IMG/VR virus record: IMGVR_UViG_3300008448_000582
Coordinates: 1-25,101 of that record
Reading direction: 5' to 3' (one strand)
From: a virus
Length of the DNA stretch: 25,101 nt
A program made the position numbers and the translations under genes. The notes below the pieces were generated by a model, which saw only the letters and a program-made list of their open reading frames with translations, had not been told where the DNA came from and made no database searches. Below are positions 6,873-12,397 of the stretch, piece after piece (the stretch's first letter is position 1; each line of letters starts with the position of its first letter).

Positions 6873-7232
6873 ATGAGCAAAGAACATTTAATACCATTTG
6901 TAAAGGGTCAGTCAGGGAATCCTAATGGCAGACCTAAAAAGTATGTTAGCTTACTTATTGAACAAGGGTATAAGTTATCTGAAGTAAACGATACAATACA
7001 AAATCTAATGGCAATGAATCAAGAACAACTTAAATCTATACAAGATGATGTATTAGCAACTGCATTAGAAAGAACCATTTGCAAGGCTATATTAAACTCA
7101 ATGAGCAAGGGCAGCCTGTATTCAATTGAAACTTTATTGACTAGGGTATATGGTAAGCCAAAGGAACAGATGGATATTAAATCAGATAATAAAATAGAAG
7201 TTATCTTTGTAGATGGTAAAACTATTTTATAA
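6873..7232 (+). CDS. Terminase small subunit-like (DUF5681-type) protein
   Basis: This encodes 119 residues. The N-terminus FVKGQSGNPNGRPKK is the basic motif of DUF5681 proteins, which commonly occupy the small-terminase slot. The middle (IQNLMAMNQEQLKSIQDD, then TALERTICKAILNSMSKG) is helical and suited to oligomerisation, and GKPKEQMDIKSDN near the C-terminus is common among small terminases. It would recognise the packaging site and load the large subunit. The ATG follows an A-rich leader, and the stop overlaps the TerL start by one base. Confidence 0.75.
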   Translation: MSKEHLIPFVKGQSGNPNGRPKKYVSLLIEQGYKLSEVNDTIQNLMAMNQEQLKSIQDDVLATALERTICKAILNSMSKGSLYSIETLLTRVYGKPKEQMDIKSDNKIEVIFVDGKTIL

Positions 7233-8383
7233 TGCAAATATTCTTACCTAACCCACACGCAAATCAACAGAAGATATTAGAATGCGACAAGCGTTTTAGA
7301 GTGGTGATGTGCGGCAGAAGATTTGGTAAGTCAGAACTGTCACAGATACTTTCAGTCACATATGCGGTTAAAGGCTATTCAGTGGCTTATATTACCCCTA
7401 CTTATGGGTTGGCAAAGGTTTTCTTCAGTAAGCTAACAGAGTCCCTAGAATTGCCTAAAAACAAGTCAGACCTTAAAATAGATTTCCCTAATGGCGGACA
7501 GATTGAATTCTTCACAGGGGAACGATTAGATAATTTAAGGGGTAGAAAATTTCATTTAGTTATCATAGATGAAGCATCATTTATCCCTGAACTTGAATCA
7601 GGATGGCAGAATAGTATTAGACCAACCCTGACAGATTACAAAGGGAAGGCAATATTCCTTTCTACACCTAGAGGTAAGAATTATTTCTATAGCCTATTTA
7701 TGAAGGCAGGTGAAAATGATTGGGCATCGTTTAAATTTACTAGCTATGATAATCCATACATAGACCCACAGGAAATAGATGAAGCAAGAATGCAACTGCC
7801 AAATGTAGTATTTGAGCAGGAATATATGGCAAACCCTAGCGAGAATAGTGCTAACCCATTTGGGAACAAATTCATTCAGGATTGTATAAAACCTATTAGC
7901 AACCAACAAATAGTTGCATTTGGTATTGACCTTGCAAAGTCAGTTGACCATACAGTAATCATAGGATTAGATAATGGGGGTAACGTGGCTTATTTTGACA
8001 GGTATCAAATGGATTGGCATAACACCAAAGAGAATATTAAAAGGCTGCCTAGATGTCCTATATTAGTGGATAGCACAGGTGTAGGTGACCCTATCCTAGA
8101 AGATTTACAAAGGGAAGGGATAGCCATTGAAGGTTTAAAGTTTACGAGTTCAAGTAAGCAGCAGCTAATGGAAGGGTTGGCAACTGCAATACAACAGGGT
8201 AGAATTGGATTCCCTGAAGGGGCAATAACAAATGAACTGCAAGTGTTTGAATATCAGTTCACTGCAAATGGGGTTAAGTATTCTGCACCTAGTGGATTTC
8301 ACGATGACTGCGTAATGGCATTGGCTTTAGCGTGGAATAACTTCAGCATAAAAAGAGGTAATGGCAGGTATACTTTTATGTAA
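7232..8383 (+). CDS. terL: Terminase large subunit
   Basis: This encodes 383 residues, compact but with both catalytic domains. The ATPase shows Walker A CGRRFGKS at 27-34, an Arg-rich region around 102-106, Walker B LVIIDEAS at 109-116 and the coupling motif STPRGKNYF from 144. The RNase H-like nuclease shows Asp233 (GIDLAKS), Asp280 (LVDSTGVGDP) and the pair Asp358-Asp359 (HDDCVMALALA). It pumps DNA into the prohead and cuts it to length. Translation appears coupled to the small subunit by an overlapping start. Confidence 0.95.
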   Translation: MQIFLPNPHANQQKILECDKRFRVVMCGRRFGKSELSQILSVTYAVKGYSVAYITPTYGLAKVFFSKLTESLELPKNKSDLKIDFPNGGQIEFFTGERLDNLRGRKFHLVIIDEASFIPELESGWQNSIRPTLTDYKGKAIFLSTPRGKNYFYSLFMKAGENDWASFKFTSYDNPYIDPQEIDEARMQLPNVVFEQEYMANPSENSANPFGNKFIQDCIKPISNQQIVAFGIDLAKSVDHTVIIGLDNGGNVAYFDRYQMDWHNTKENIKRLPRCPILVDSTGVGDPILEDLQREGIAIEGLKFTSSSKQQLMEGLATAIQQGRIGFPEGAITNELQVFEYQFTANGVKYSAPSGFHDDCVMALALAWNNFSIKRGNGRYTFM

Positions 8384-8416
8384 TTTACCGTTTGTCCTTG
8401 ATAATTACCGTTCATC
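8384..8416 (+). promoter_or_regulatory. Tandem operator repeats upstream of the small-gene promoter
   Basis: Two direct repeats, TTACCGTTTGTC (from 8385) and TTACCGTTCATC (from 8405), lie exactly 20 bp apart, about two helical turns. The ACCG of the second is exactly 38 bp upstream of the TTTGG -33 element. The same pair with the same two spacings occurs on the minus strand at 19454-19486. The position, about 70 and 90 bases upstream of transcription start, suits an activator site. The regulator is unknown. Confidence 0.65.
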
Positions 8417-8444
8417 ACAAAGTTTAAAAATAGTTTAGAAAATG

Positions 8445-8477
8445 TTTGGAAGGTGTATATATCTTATACTATCTTTG
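8445..8477 (+). promoter_or_regulatory. Bacteroidota-type promoter for the small-gene cluster
   Basis: TTTGG (8445-8449) and TATCTTTG (8470-8477) are separated by 20 bp and fit the Bacteroidota primary-sigma consensus (TTTG at -33, TAnnTTTG at -7). Transcription would start near 8483, giving a very short A-rich leader before the ATG at 8500. The -33 region AAATGTTTGGAA(G)GTGT is nearly identical to that of the leftward promoter at 19394-19425. Confidence 0.75.
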
Positions 8478-8499
8478 ATTTATCAAAAACAAACAAACT

Positions 8500-8733
8500 A
8501 TGACAACTTTAACTACAAAAATGACAATCGGTTTTAAATTTCAAGTTAACGGTAAAAACTTTACAAAATTAGTATGTAACAAAAATAGATTTATTGATAT
8601 TACTTTAATTAATGATTTATACAATGTTAAATCATATACTTTAAAAGGTGTTAACGAAGTAAATGTTTCTGAATTAAATGAAGTATTTGCAGAAAATTTA
8701 CAAAATGCAATTATATCAGCATATAAAAACTAA
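8500..8733 (+). CDS. Small protein, first gene of accessory cluster, unknown function
   Basis: This encodes 77 residues. The N-terminal half looks like beta-strands (MTIGFKFQVNGKNFTKLVCN, then FIDITLIN) and the C-terminal part is helical (VSELNEVFAENLQNAIISAY). It has no membrane segment or known motif. The leader AAAACAAACAAACTATG is repeated almost base for base before the next gene. It is the first gene behind a strong promoter shared in design with the leftward cassette. Small early-type genes like this often act on host defence or physiology, but nothing here proves it. Confidence 0.65.
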   Translation: MTTLTTKMTIGFKFQVNGKNFTKLVCNKNRFIDITLINDLYNVKSYTLKGVNEVNVSELNEVFAENLQNAIISAYKN

Positions 8734-8760
8734 TTAATAATAAACCAAAACAAACAAACT

Positions 8761-8886
8761 ATGAAAAATTTAAACACAAAACAACAAGCAGAGATTGAAA
8801 AAGTAATTAAACTTATTAAATTGTATCCTGAATATAATGCAGAATATTTAATTAATATGTTTGAAACTGCATTAAAAAATAACTAA
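8761..8886 (+). CDS. 41-residue helical protein, unknown function
   Basis: The ATG at 8761 begins MKNLNTKQQAEIEKVIKLIK, and the protein ends FETALKNN. It is predicted to be almost entirely helical and somewhat amphipathic. The leader AAAACAAACAAACTATGA repeats that of the preceding gene, strong evidence for a true start. The stop abuts the structured element at 8887-8920. Confidence 0.6.
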   Translation: MKNLNTKQQAEIEKVIKLIKLYPEYNAEYLINMFETALKNN

Positions 8887-8920
8887 CCCCCAAAGTCAGG
8901 GGTGCGACTGACCAACGCAC
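8887..8920 (+). ncRNA. Predicted two-hairpin / kissing-loop RNA element
   Basis: CCCC (8888-8891) pairs with GGGG (8899-8902). GTGCG (8902-8906) pairs with CGCAC (8916-8920). The two loops contain complementary GTCA (8895-8898) and TGAC (8909-8912), so a kissing loop or an alternative 5-bp GTCAG/CTGAC stem can form. It lies between two small genes, 8 bases before the ATG at 8928, in a GC-rich island inside AT-rich DNA. It could control translation or protect mRNA. There is no T-run, so it is not a standard terminator. Confidence 0.45.
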
Positions 8921-8927
8921 ATTTATT

Positions 8928-9101
8928 ATGAAACATCTAAACACAGGAACTATCATTGAATATAAAATTGCTAATGGCATTTGGGTAGAATCAGTAATAT
9001 ACAAAATATCAGATTCTTTTGTATGGTTCAAAGGTTCAGGATTTAGTAGAATAGCAAAAAAGACTTTTGAAAAATATCCTTCTTTATATAGAATAAAATA
9101 A
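8928..9101 (+). CDS. 57-residue protein, unknown function
   Basis: The protein starts MKHLNTGTIIEYKIANGIWV and ends FEKYPSLYRIK. Alternating hydrophobic and polar residues with several aromatics (IWVESVIYKISDSFVWFKG) suggest a small beta-barrel. It lies directly after the kissing-loop-like element, which may control its translation. I do not recognise the family. The ATG, the codon structure and its place in a series of similar genes support it. Confidence 0.6.
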   Translation: MKHLNTGTIIEYKIANGIWVESVIYKISDSFVWFKGSGFSRIAKKTFEKYPSLYRIK

Positions 9102-9109
9102 ATAACTTT

Positions 9110-9190
9110 ATGAAAAACAAACATAACATAGAAGCAGTAATAATATTAGTTGTAGCATTCTTAATAACTGCATATCTACAAAATATTTAA
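9110..9190 (+). CDS. 26-residue single-pass membrane peptide
   Basis: The ORF encodes MKNKHNIEAVIILVVAFLIT plus six more residues. A basic N-terminus is followed by a hydrophobic helix of about 16-18 residues, consistent with a single membrane segment. It parallels the 33-residue membrane peptide that heads the leftward cassette at 19259-19360. Possible roles are small-toxin-like, holin-like or a membrane regulator. The short length lowers confidence. Confidence 0.45.
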   Translation: MKNKHNIEAVIILVVAFLITAYLQNI

Positions 9191-9196
9191 ACTTAC

Positions 9197-9255
9197 TATC
9201 CCTGCTTAATTAAATTAATAACCGTTAGTGGGTTGTCCCAATGGGGGCAGGGATA
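9197..9255 (+). ncRNA. Predicted structured RNA with 9-bp closing stem
   Basis: TATCCCTGC (9197-9205) is a perfect complement of GCAGGGATA (9247-9255), closing a 59-nt element. Inside, TGGG (9229-9232) pairs with CCCA (9237-9240) over a TTGT loop. No ORF covers it, and it separates two short genes. It could be a cis-acting leader, a processing site or a small RNA. Only a short TTTTA follows, so it is a weak terminator at best. Confidence 0.5.
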
Positions 9256-9271
9256 TTTTAAAAACTAAACT

Positions 9272-9451
9272 ATGAAACCATACGAATTAAAACAAAGCCT
9301 ATTAGACAGAATGGAAATAGAAGGTCTAATTGAACGCATTAAGAAACTAGAAATAGAACTATCAATAAAAGACTTGCAAATTAAAACACTTAAAGAAGAT
9401 TTGGATTATTCAAGACAATTAACTTTAATAAACAAAATAAATAATATATGA
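9272..9451 (+). CDS. 59-residue coiled-coil protein
   Basis: The protein starts MKPYELKQSLLDRMEIEGLI and continues IERIKKLEIELSIKD, with regular leucine/isoleucine spacing over about 40 residues: a single coiled coil. The leader AAAAACTAAACTATGAA matches the A-rich leaders of neighbours. Its stop overlaps the next ATG (ATATGA). It may dimerise or bind a partner; no other function is visible. Confidence 0.6.
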   Translation: MKPYELKQSLLDRMEIEGLIERIKKLEIELSIKDLQIKTLKEDLDYSRQLTLINKINNI

Positions 9452-9564
9452 AACTAATAGTAAATGAAGGAAGTTATGAAGCAGATACCTTATGGGGTAT
9501 TATTGTTGAAGTGTTAAAACACAGATTTTGGCATTTAAGAAAGCACGGAAAATGGATGGATTAA
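9448..9564 (+). CDS. 38-residue protein, unknown function
   Basis: The protein starts MKLIVNEGSYEADTLWGIIV and ends FWHLRKHGKWMD. The start overlaps the coiled-coil gene stop by 4 bases, an arrangement typical of coupled genes. Its Trp- and His-rich tail is distinctive. It has no membrane segment or recognisable family. Confidence 0.5.
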   Translation: MKLIVNEGSYEADTLWGIIVEVLKHRFWHLRKHGKWMD

Positions 9565-9579
9565 CTATAAAACTAAACT

Positions 9580-9705
9580 ATGAAAGCAATATTAGAGATT
9601 ACAATAGAACTAACTAGACTAATTTTAGGTACATTATTAGGTATTGTATTACTTACAATTGTTGTATCTTTATGTAAATTTAAAGAACTATGTGGGAAAA
9701 AATAA
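9580..9705 (+). CDS. 41-residue single-pass membrane protein
   Basis: The N-terminus is amphipathic (MKAILEITIELTR), followed by a hydrophobic stretch LILGTLLGIVLLTIVVSL and a CKFKELCGKK tail with two Cys. The leader AAAACTAAACTATGAA copies those of its neighbours. The 3' end overlaps the tail-chaperone gene start by 16 bases, linking the small-gene cluster to the tail operon. Confidence 0.55.
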   Translation: MKAILEITIELTRLILGTLLGIVLLTIVVSLCKFKELCGKK

Positions 9706-10370
9706 GCGTTTGGCAGTACCAACAGATTTACAATGTTCTTAATTCAAAGGATAAGAATGATACTGACCTAGACATTAATGTACGATTAGTGGCAATAGTA
9801 AATAACCTTACAGAAATGCAAGTAGATAGCCTTCCTTTGAATGAATATGCAGAGTTAAGTAAAAGCATTACTTTCTTAAATCAACCGATTAAAGGGAAGC
9901 CTGTTAAGTTTATCAATATATCCTACAACAAAGCATATAGAGTAAACTACGATATAAGCAAGATGCCATTCGCTAGGTACATTGAGAGCAAGGTATTTAG
10001 TGAGGATTTATATGGCAACCTTCACAAGTTGGCAGCTACAATGGTAATACCACAAAAGAGATACTTTGGAATGTTATTTGATATAGACTACGATGCTAGT
10101 AAACATCAAGAATATGCTAACGATATGTTAGAGGCAAAGTTTATAGATGTTTATCACTCTTTGGTTTTTTTTTATCAAGTATACAGAAATTGGATAGAAG
10201 TTTCACAGGATTATATGGCGAACAAACTGACAAAGGAAGGGATGAAGGGGCAGGAAGCAACAGGGGTGGTAGTAAATTTATTGAATATTTTGGATGGCAA
10301 TATAGCACCAAACTTATTGCCGAGTATGAAAATTGCACAGTTACGGAAGCGTATGAACTCACAACAATAG
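9690..10370 (+). CDS. Tail assembly chaperone (G-like) with internal frameshift site
   Basis: This encodes 226 residues, mainly helical. It starts MWEKISVWQYQQIYNVL, a common opening for Bacteroidota-phage tail assembly proteins, and contains NLTEMQVDSLPLNEYAELSK. The reading frame contains a run of nine T (10165-10173) in the register T-TTT-TTT at codons for Phe160-Phe161. Slipping back one base there enters the frame that ends at 10444. By analogy with lambda G/GT, the unshifted and shifted products would chaperone the tape measure protein. The position before tail-tip and tape-measure genes agrees with this. Confidence 0.75.
   Translation: MWEKISVWQYQQIYNVLNSKDKNDTDLDINVRLVAIVNNLTEMQVDSLPLNEYAELSKSITFLNQPIKGKPVKFINISYNKAYRVNYDISKMPFARYIESKVFSEDLYGNLHKLAATMVIPQKRYFGMLFDIDYDASKHQEYANDMLEAKFIDVYHSLVFFYQVYRNWIEVSQDYMANKLTKEGMKGQEATGVVVNLLNILDGNIAPNLLPSMKIAQLRKRMNSQQ
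10165..10173 (+). other. Candidate -1 ribosomal frameshift slippery site
   Basis: Nine consecutive T occur in the zero-frame arrangement GTT-TTT-TTT-TAT, giving a T-TTT-TTT heptamer at 10166-10172, a canonical -1 slip site. The -1 frame is open from 10121 to the stop at 10442-10444. A homopolymer sequencing error is the alternative explanation, but tail assembly chaperones are the classic place for this mechanism. Confidence 0.65.
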
Positions 10371-10444
10371 AATGTTTAAATATACTGTCCTATTTAAAAG
10401 CAAAGACAGATTATGACAATGAGCAAATAAAGAAGGTAAGATAG
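10172..10444 (+). CDS. -1 frame extension of the tail assembly chaperone (T-like domain)
   Basis: After the slip, translation would continue for 90 residues: a Gly/Asp-rich linker (GEQTDKGRDEGAGSNRGG) and then a helical domain (KFIEYFGWQYSTKLIAEYEN, then TIECLNILSYLKAKTDY) that resembles the second chaperone partner of long-tailed phages. The fused product would be about 251 residues, against 226 unshifted. No ATG is available; only a TTG at 10190 could start it independently. The overlap with the zero frame is about 200 bases, longer than usual. Confidence 0.65.
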   Translation, partial: LSSIQKLDRSFTGLYGEQTDKGRDEGAGSNRGGSKFIEYFGWQYSTKLIAEYENCTVTEAYELTTIECLNILSYLKAKTDYDNEQIKKVR

Positions 10445-10461
10445 TTTTTTAGTTTTTGGTT

Positions 10462-10502
10462 AACGACCCCATCCTTAAAAAAGGTGGGGTTAGTTATTTT
10501 TA
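10462..10502 (+). terminator. Rho-independent terminator after the tail chaperone
   Basis: ACCCCATCC (10467-10475) pairs with GGTGGGGT (10483-10490) with one bulged base, around an A-rich loop, and is followed by TTATTTTT. It separates the chaperone genes from the next tail gene at 10525. It may be partial (attenuator-like), because the tail genes downstream need transcription and no strong promoter was found in the 23 bases that follow. Confidence 0.7.
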
Positions 10503-10524
10503 GACCTTTGTCCTATTTATTGGT

Positions 10525-11193
10525 ATGAGCATTAATAAAGCACAGGCAAAGGCAATAGCAGATGGATTCCTGAATACATTAGGTGAAAAGCCTATGAAGG
10601 AAGGTGAATTGCCTGTGGTTGAACGATTGTTAAAAGACTTTGGTGCTGACTTTATATTAAATGCTCAAAAGAATTTAAGGGATAATAACTCAATAGCATC
10701 AGGTAATATTAATGATATAAGGTTGCAGTTCACAAAGTTTGGTACAAGTTATACATTATCATTAGGTTATCCTAAAGGTGAACCTGCTTCAAAGTATTTT
10801 GATTTTGTAAACAAAGGGGTAAAAGGAACTAAAAACATTAAGGCAGATAGTAAGACACCTTATAAATTTAACCCATCTAAAAAAAGCATCCCAATTTCAG
10901 CAGTAGAAGGTTGGCTAGGTTATAACAAACTAAAGGCAGTATCTGTAAAACCTTATAGAAAGCTAGGGGTAGAATCAAAGGCAATAGATAGTAAAAAGTC
11001 TTTAGCTTATGTAATAGCTAGGTCTATACATAGAAAAGGTATTAGGTCAACACATTATTTTGACAATGCAGCAAAAGAAACATTCGGTAAAAACTTCTAT
11101 GAAGTAATGGAAGTGGCATTAGGTAAAGACATTCAAATTAAGATAAAACAAATAGGTAAAGAATTAAGCAATGGCAATAACAATACAAAGTAG
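10525..11193 (+). CDS. Tail-completion / HK97 gp10-like structural protein
   Basis: This encodes 222 residues. Landmarks are KYFDFVNKGVKGTKN near residue 95, a middle block ending in SVKPYRKLGVES, and RKGIRSTHYFDNAAKETFGK near 175-194. This fits Bacteroidota-phage proteins that I associate with the gp10-like tail-completion or neck group. It is mixed alpha/beta with a basic C-terminus. It overlaps the following tail gene by 23 bases. The structural role is supported by context; the exact position in the virion is inferred. Confidence 0.55.
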   Translation: MSINKAQAKAIADGFLNTLGEKPMKEGELPVVERLLKDFGADFILNAQKNLRDNNSIASGNINDIRLQFTKFGTSYTLSLGYPKGEPASKYFDFVNKGVKGTKNIKADSKTPYKFNPSKKSIPISAVEGWLGYNKLKAVSVKPYRKLGVESKAIDSKKSLAYVIARSIHRKGIRSTHYFDNAAKETFGKNFYEVMEVALGKDIQIKIKQIGKELSNGNNNTK

Positions 11194-12397
11194 TCCTGCA
11201 CCTTATAGCAGTATGCACGATGACTTATGGTTCGTTTCAAGTTCAACTAATACAGGTGAACTAGCGTTTAAGTTTGTGTATGATGTTTATGTAAACGGAA
11301 GTCAAGTTAGTAGGACAAAAGTATATCCATCACCTTCAGCAGAAGGTAGCTATGGAGTATTTAACGCATCACCAATGGTAAGGAGTTATGTAACTAATTA
11401 CTTTGAGCCTTCAGGTAGTTCTATTTTGGTGGCATCTAATGATAAAATAAAAGTAGATAGTGAAATAAAGATAGGTGAGGAGTATGTAAGTGGGGGTAAT
11501 TTAGTTACAAGTTTAAACCTTGCATCAGGTGCATTAAGTTCTTACAATTATTATCCACCATTATTTGCAGATATTCTATTTACCAATAACAATACCCCAT
11601 TAGTATTATCTGATTATTACGAAAATTTACTTTTAGAAAACTTTACAGATGATTGGATTACGGAAAGAGACAATGACAATATTACGATTGAGTATGGGGA
11701 TAATTTTTATGCGACTTATTTTAAGATTACTAGCGGTGATTATTCGTGTTGGATTGATGTTGTAAATGAATCAGGTTCAGTAGTAGATACTGCAAGTGGT
11801 AGCATTACTTTTAGTGGTGAGATGAATTTGTTTAATTGTCAAGCAGGGCATATCAATACTTTTGCAGGTAGAACACTTATTACCGAAGATACCTATGGGT
11901 ATAATGTTTATTTAAAAAGAGGTGTGGCAATATCTAGAAAGTTACAATTTATACAAAAGTGCTATCCTAAATACAAGCAGTACAATCTTCATTTCCTTAA
12001 TCGTTTAGGCGGTTGGGATACTATGAAGTTTGCATTGGTTAATAAAAGGTCAACAGAATTACAAAGAGCATCATATAGAAGAAATGATTGGCAATTAAGT
12101 GGAAACACTATGACTAACATAGATGCTTATAATAAGTATAATGAAACTACTTTGAACTATGCTATTCAGCATAAGGATAAGTTTCATCTTATATCGGATT
12201 GGGTTAGTGAGCAGGATTATGAATGGTTAGCACAGTTGTTTGCAAGTACAATTACATATATGGAAGTGCAAGGTGCTTATTTCCCTGTTACAATTAGTAG
12301 CACAAACTATGAGTACAAGTTAGAAAGTAGTGATAAGTTATTTAACTTTGAAATTGACATAGAGGTAGGTAAATATTTAACAAGCCAATTTAGATAA
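11171..12397 (+). CDS. Tail-tip / distal-tail (Dit-like) structural protein
   Basis: This encodes 408 residues, beta-rich, with no signal peptide. It starts MAITIQSSPAPYSSMHDDLW. A block near 270-300 reads YNLHFLNRLGGWDTMKFALV, a pattern conserved in Bacteroidota-phage tail proteins. It ends in a beta-rich domain (TYMEVQGAYFPVTISS) typical of distal tail proteins. Its gene overlaps the next by one base, and the pair probably forms the tail tip that contacts the host. Dit-like is my inference; tail structural is more secure. Confidence 0.65.
   Translation: MAITIQSSPAPYSSMHDDLWFVSSSTNTGELAFKFVYDVYVNGSQVSRTKVYPSPSAEGSYGVFNASPMVRSYVTNYFEPSGSSILVASNDKIKVDSEIKIGEEYVSGGNLVTSLNLASGALSSYNYYPPLFADILFTNNNTPLVLSDYYENLLLENFTDDWITERDNDNITIEYGDNFYATYFKITSGDYSCWIDVVNESGSVVDTASGSITFSGEMNLFNCQAGHINTFAGRTLITEDTYGYNVYLKRGVAISRKLQFIQKCYPKYKQYNLHFLNRLGGWDTMKFALVNKRSTELQRASYRRNDWQLSGNTMTNIDAYNKYNETTLNYAIQHKDKFHLISDWVSEQDYEWLAQLFASTITYMEVQGAYFPVTISSTNYEYKLESSDKLFNFEIDIEVGKYLTSQFR

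Noticed and set aside
10501-10524. Possible -7 element GACCTTTG before the gene at 10525
   Set aside because: It lacks the TA of TAnnTTTG, and no TTTG -33 element lies at the right distance.
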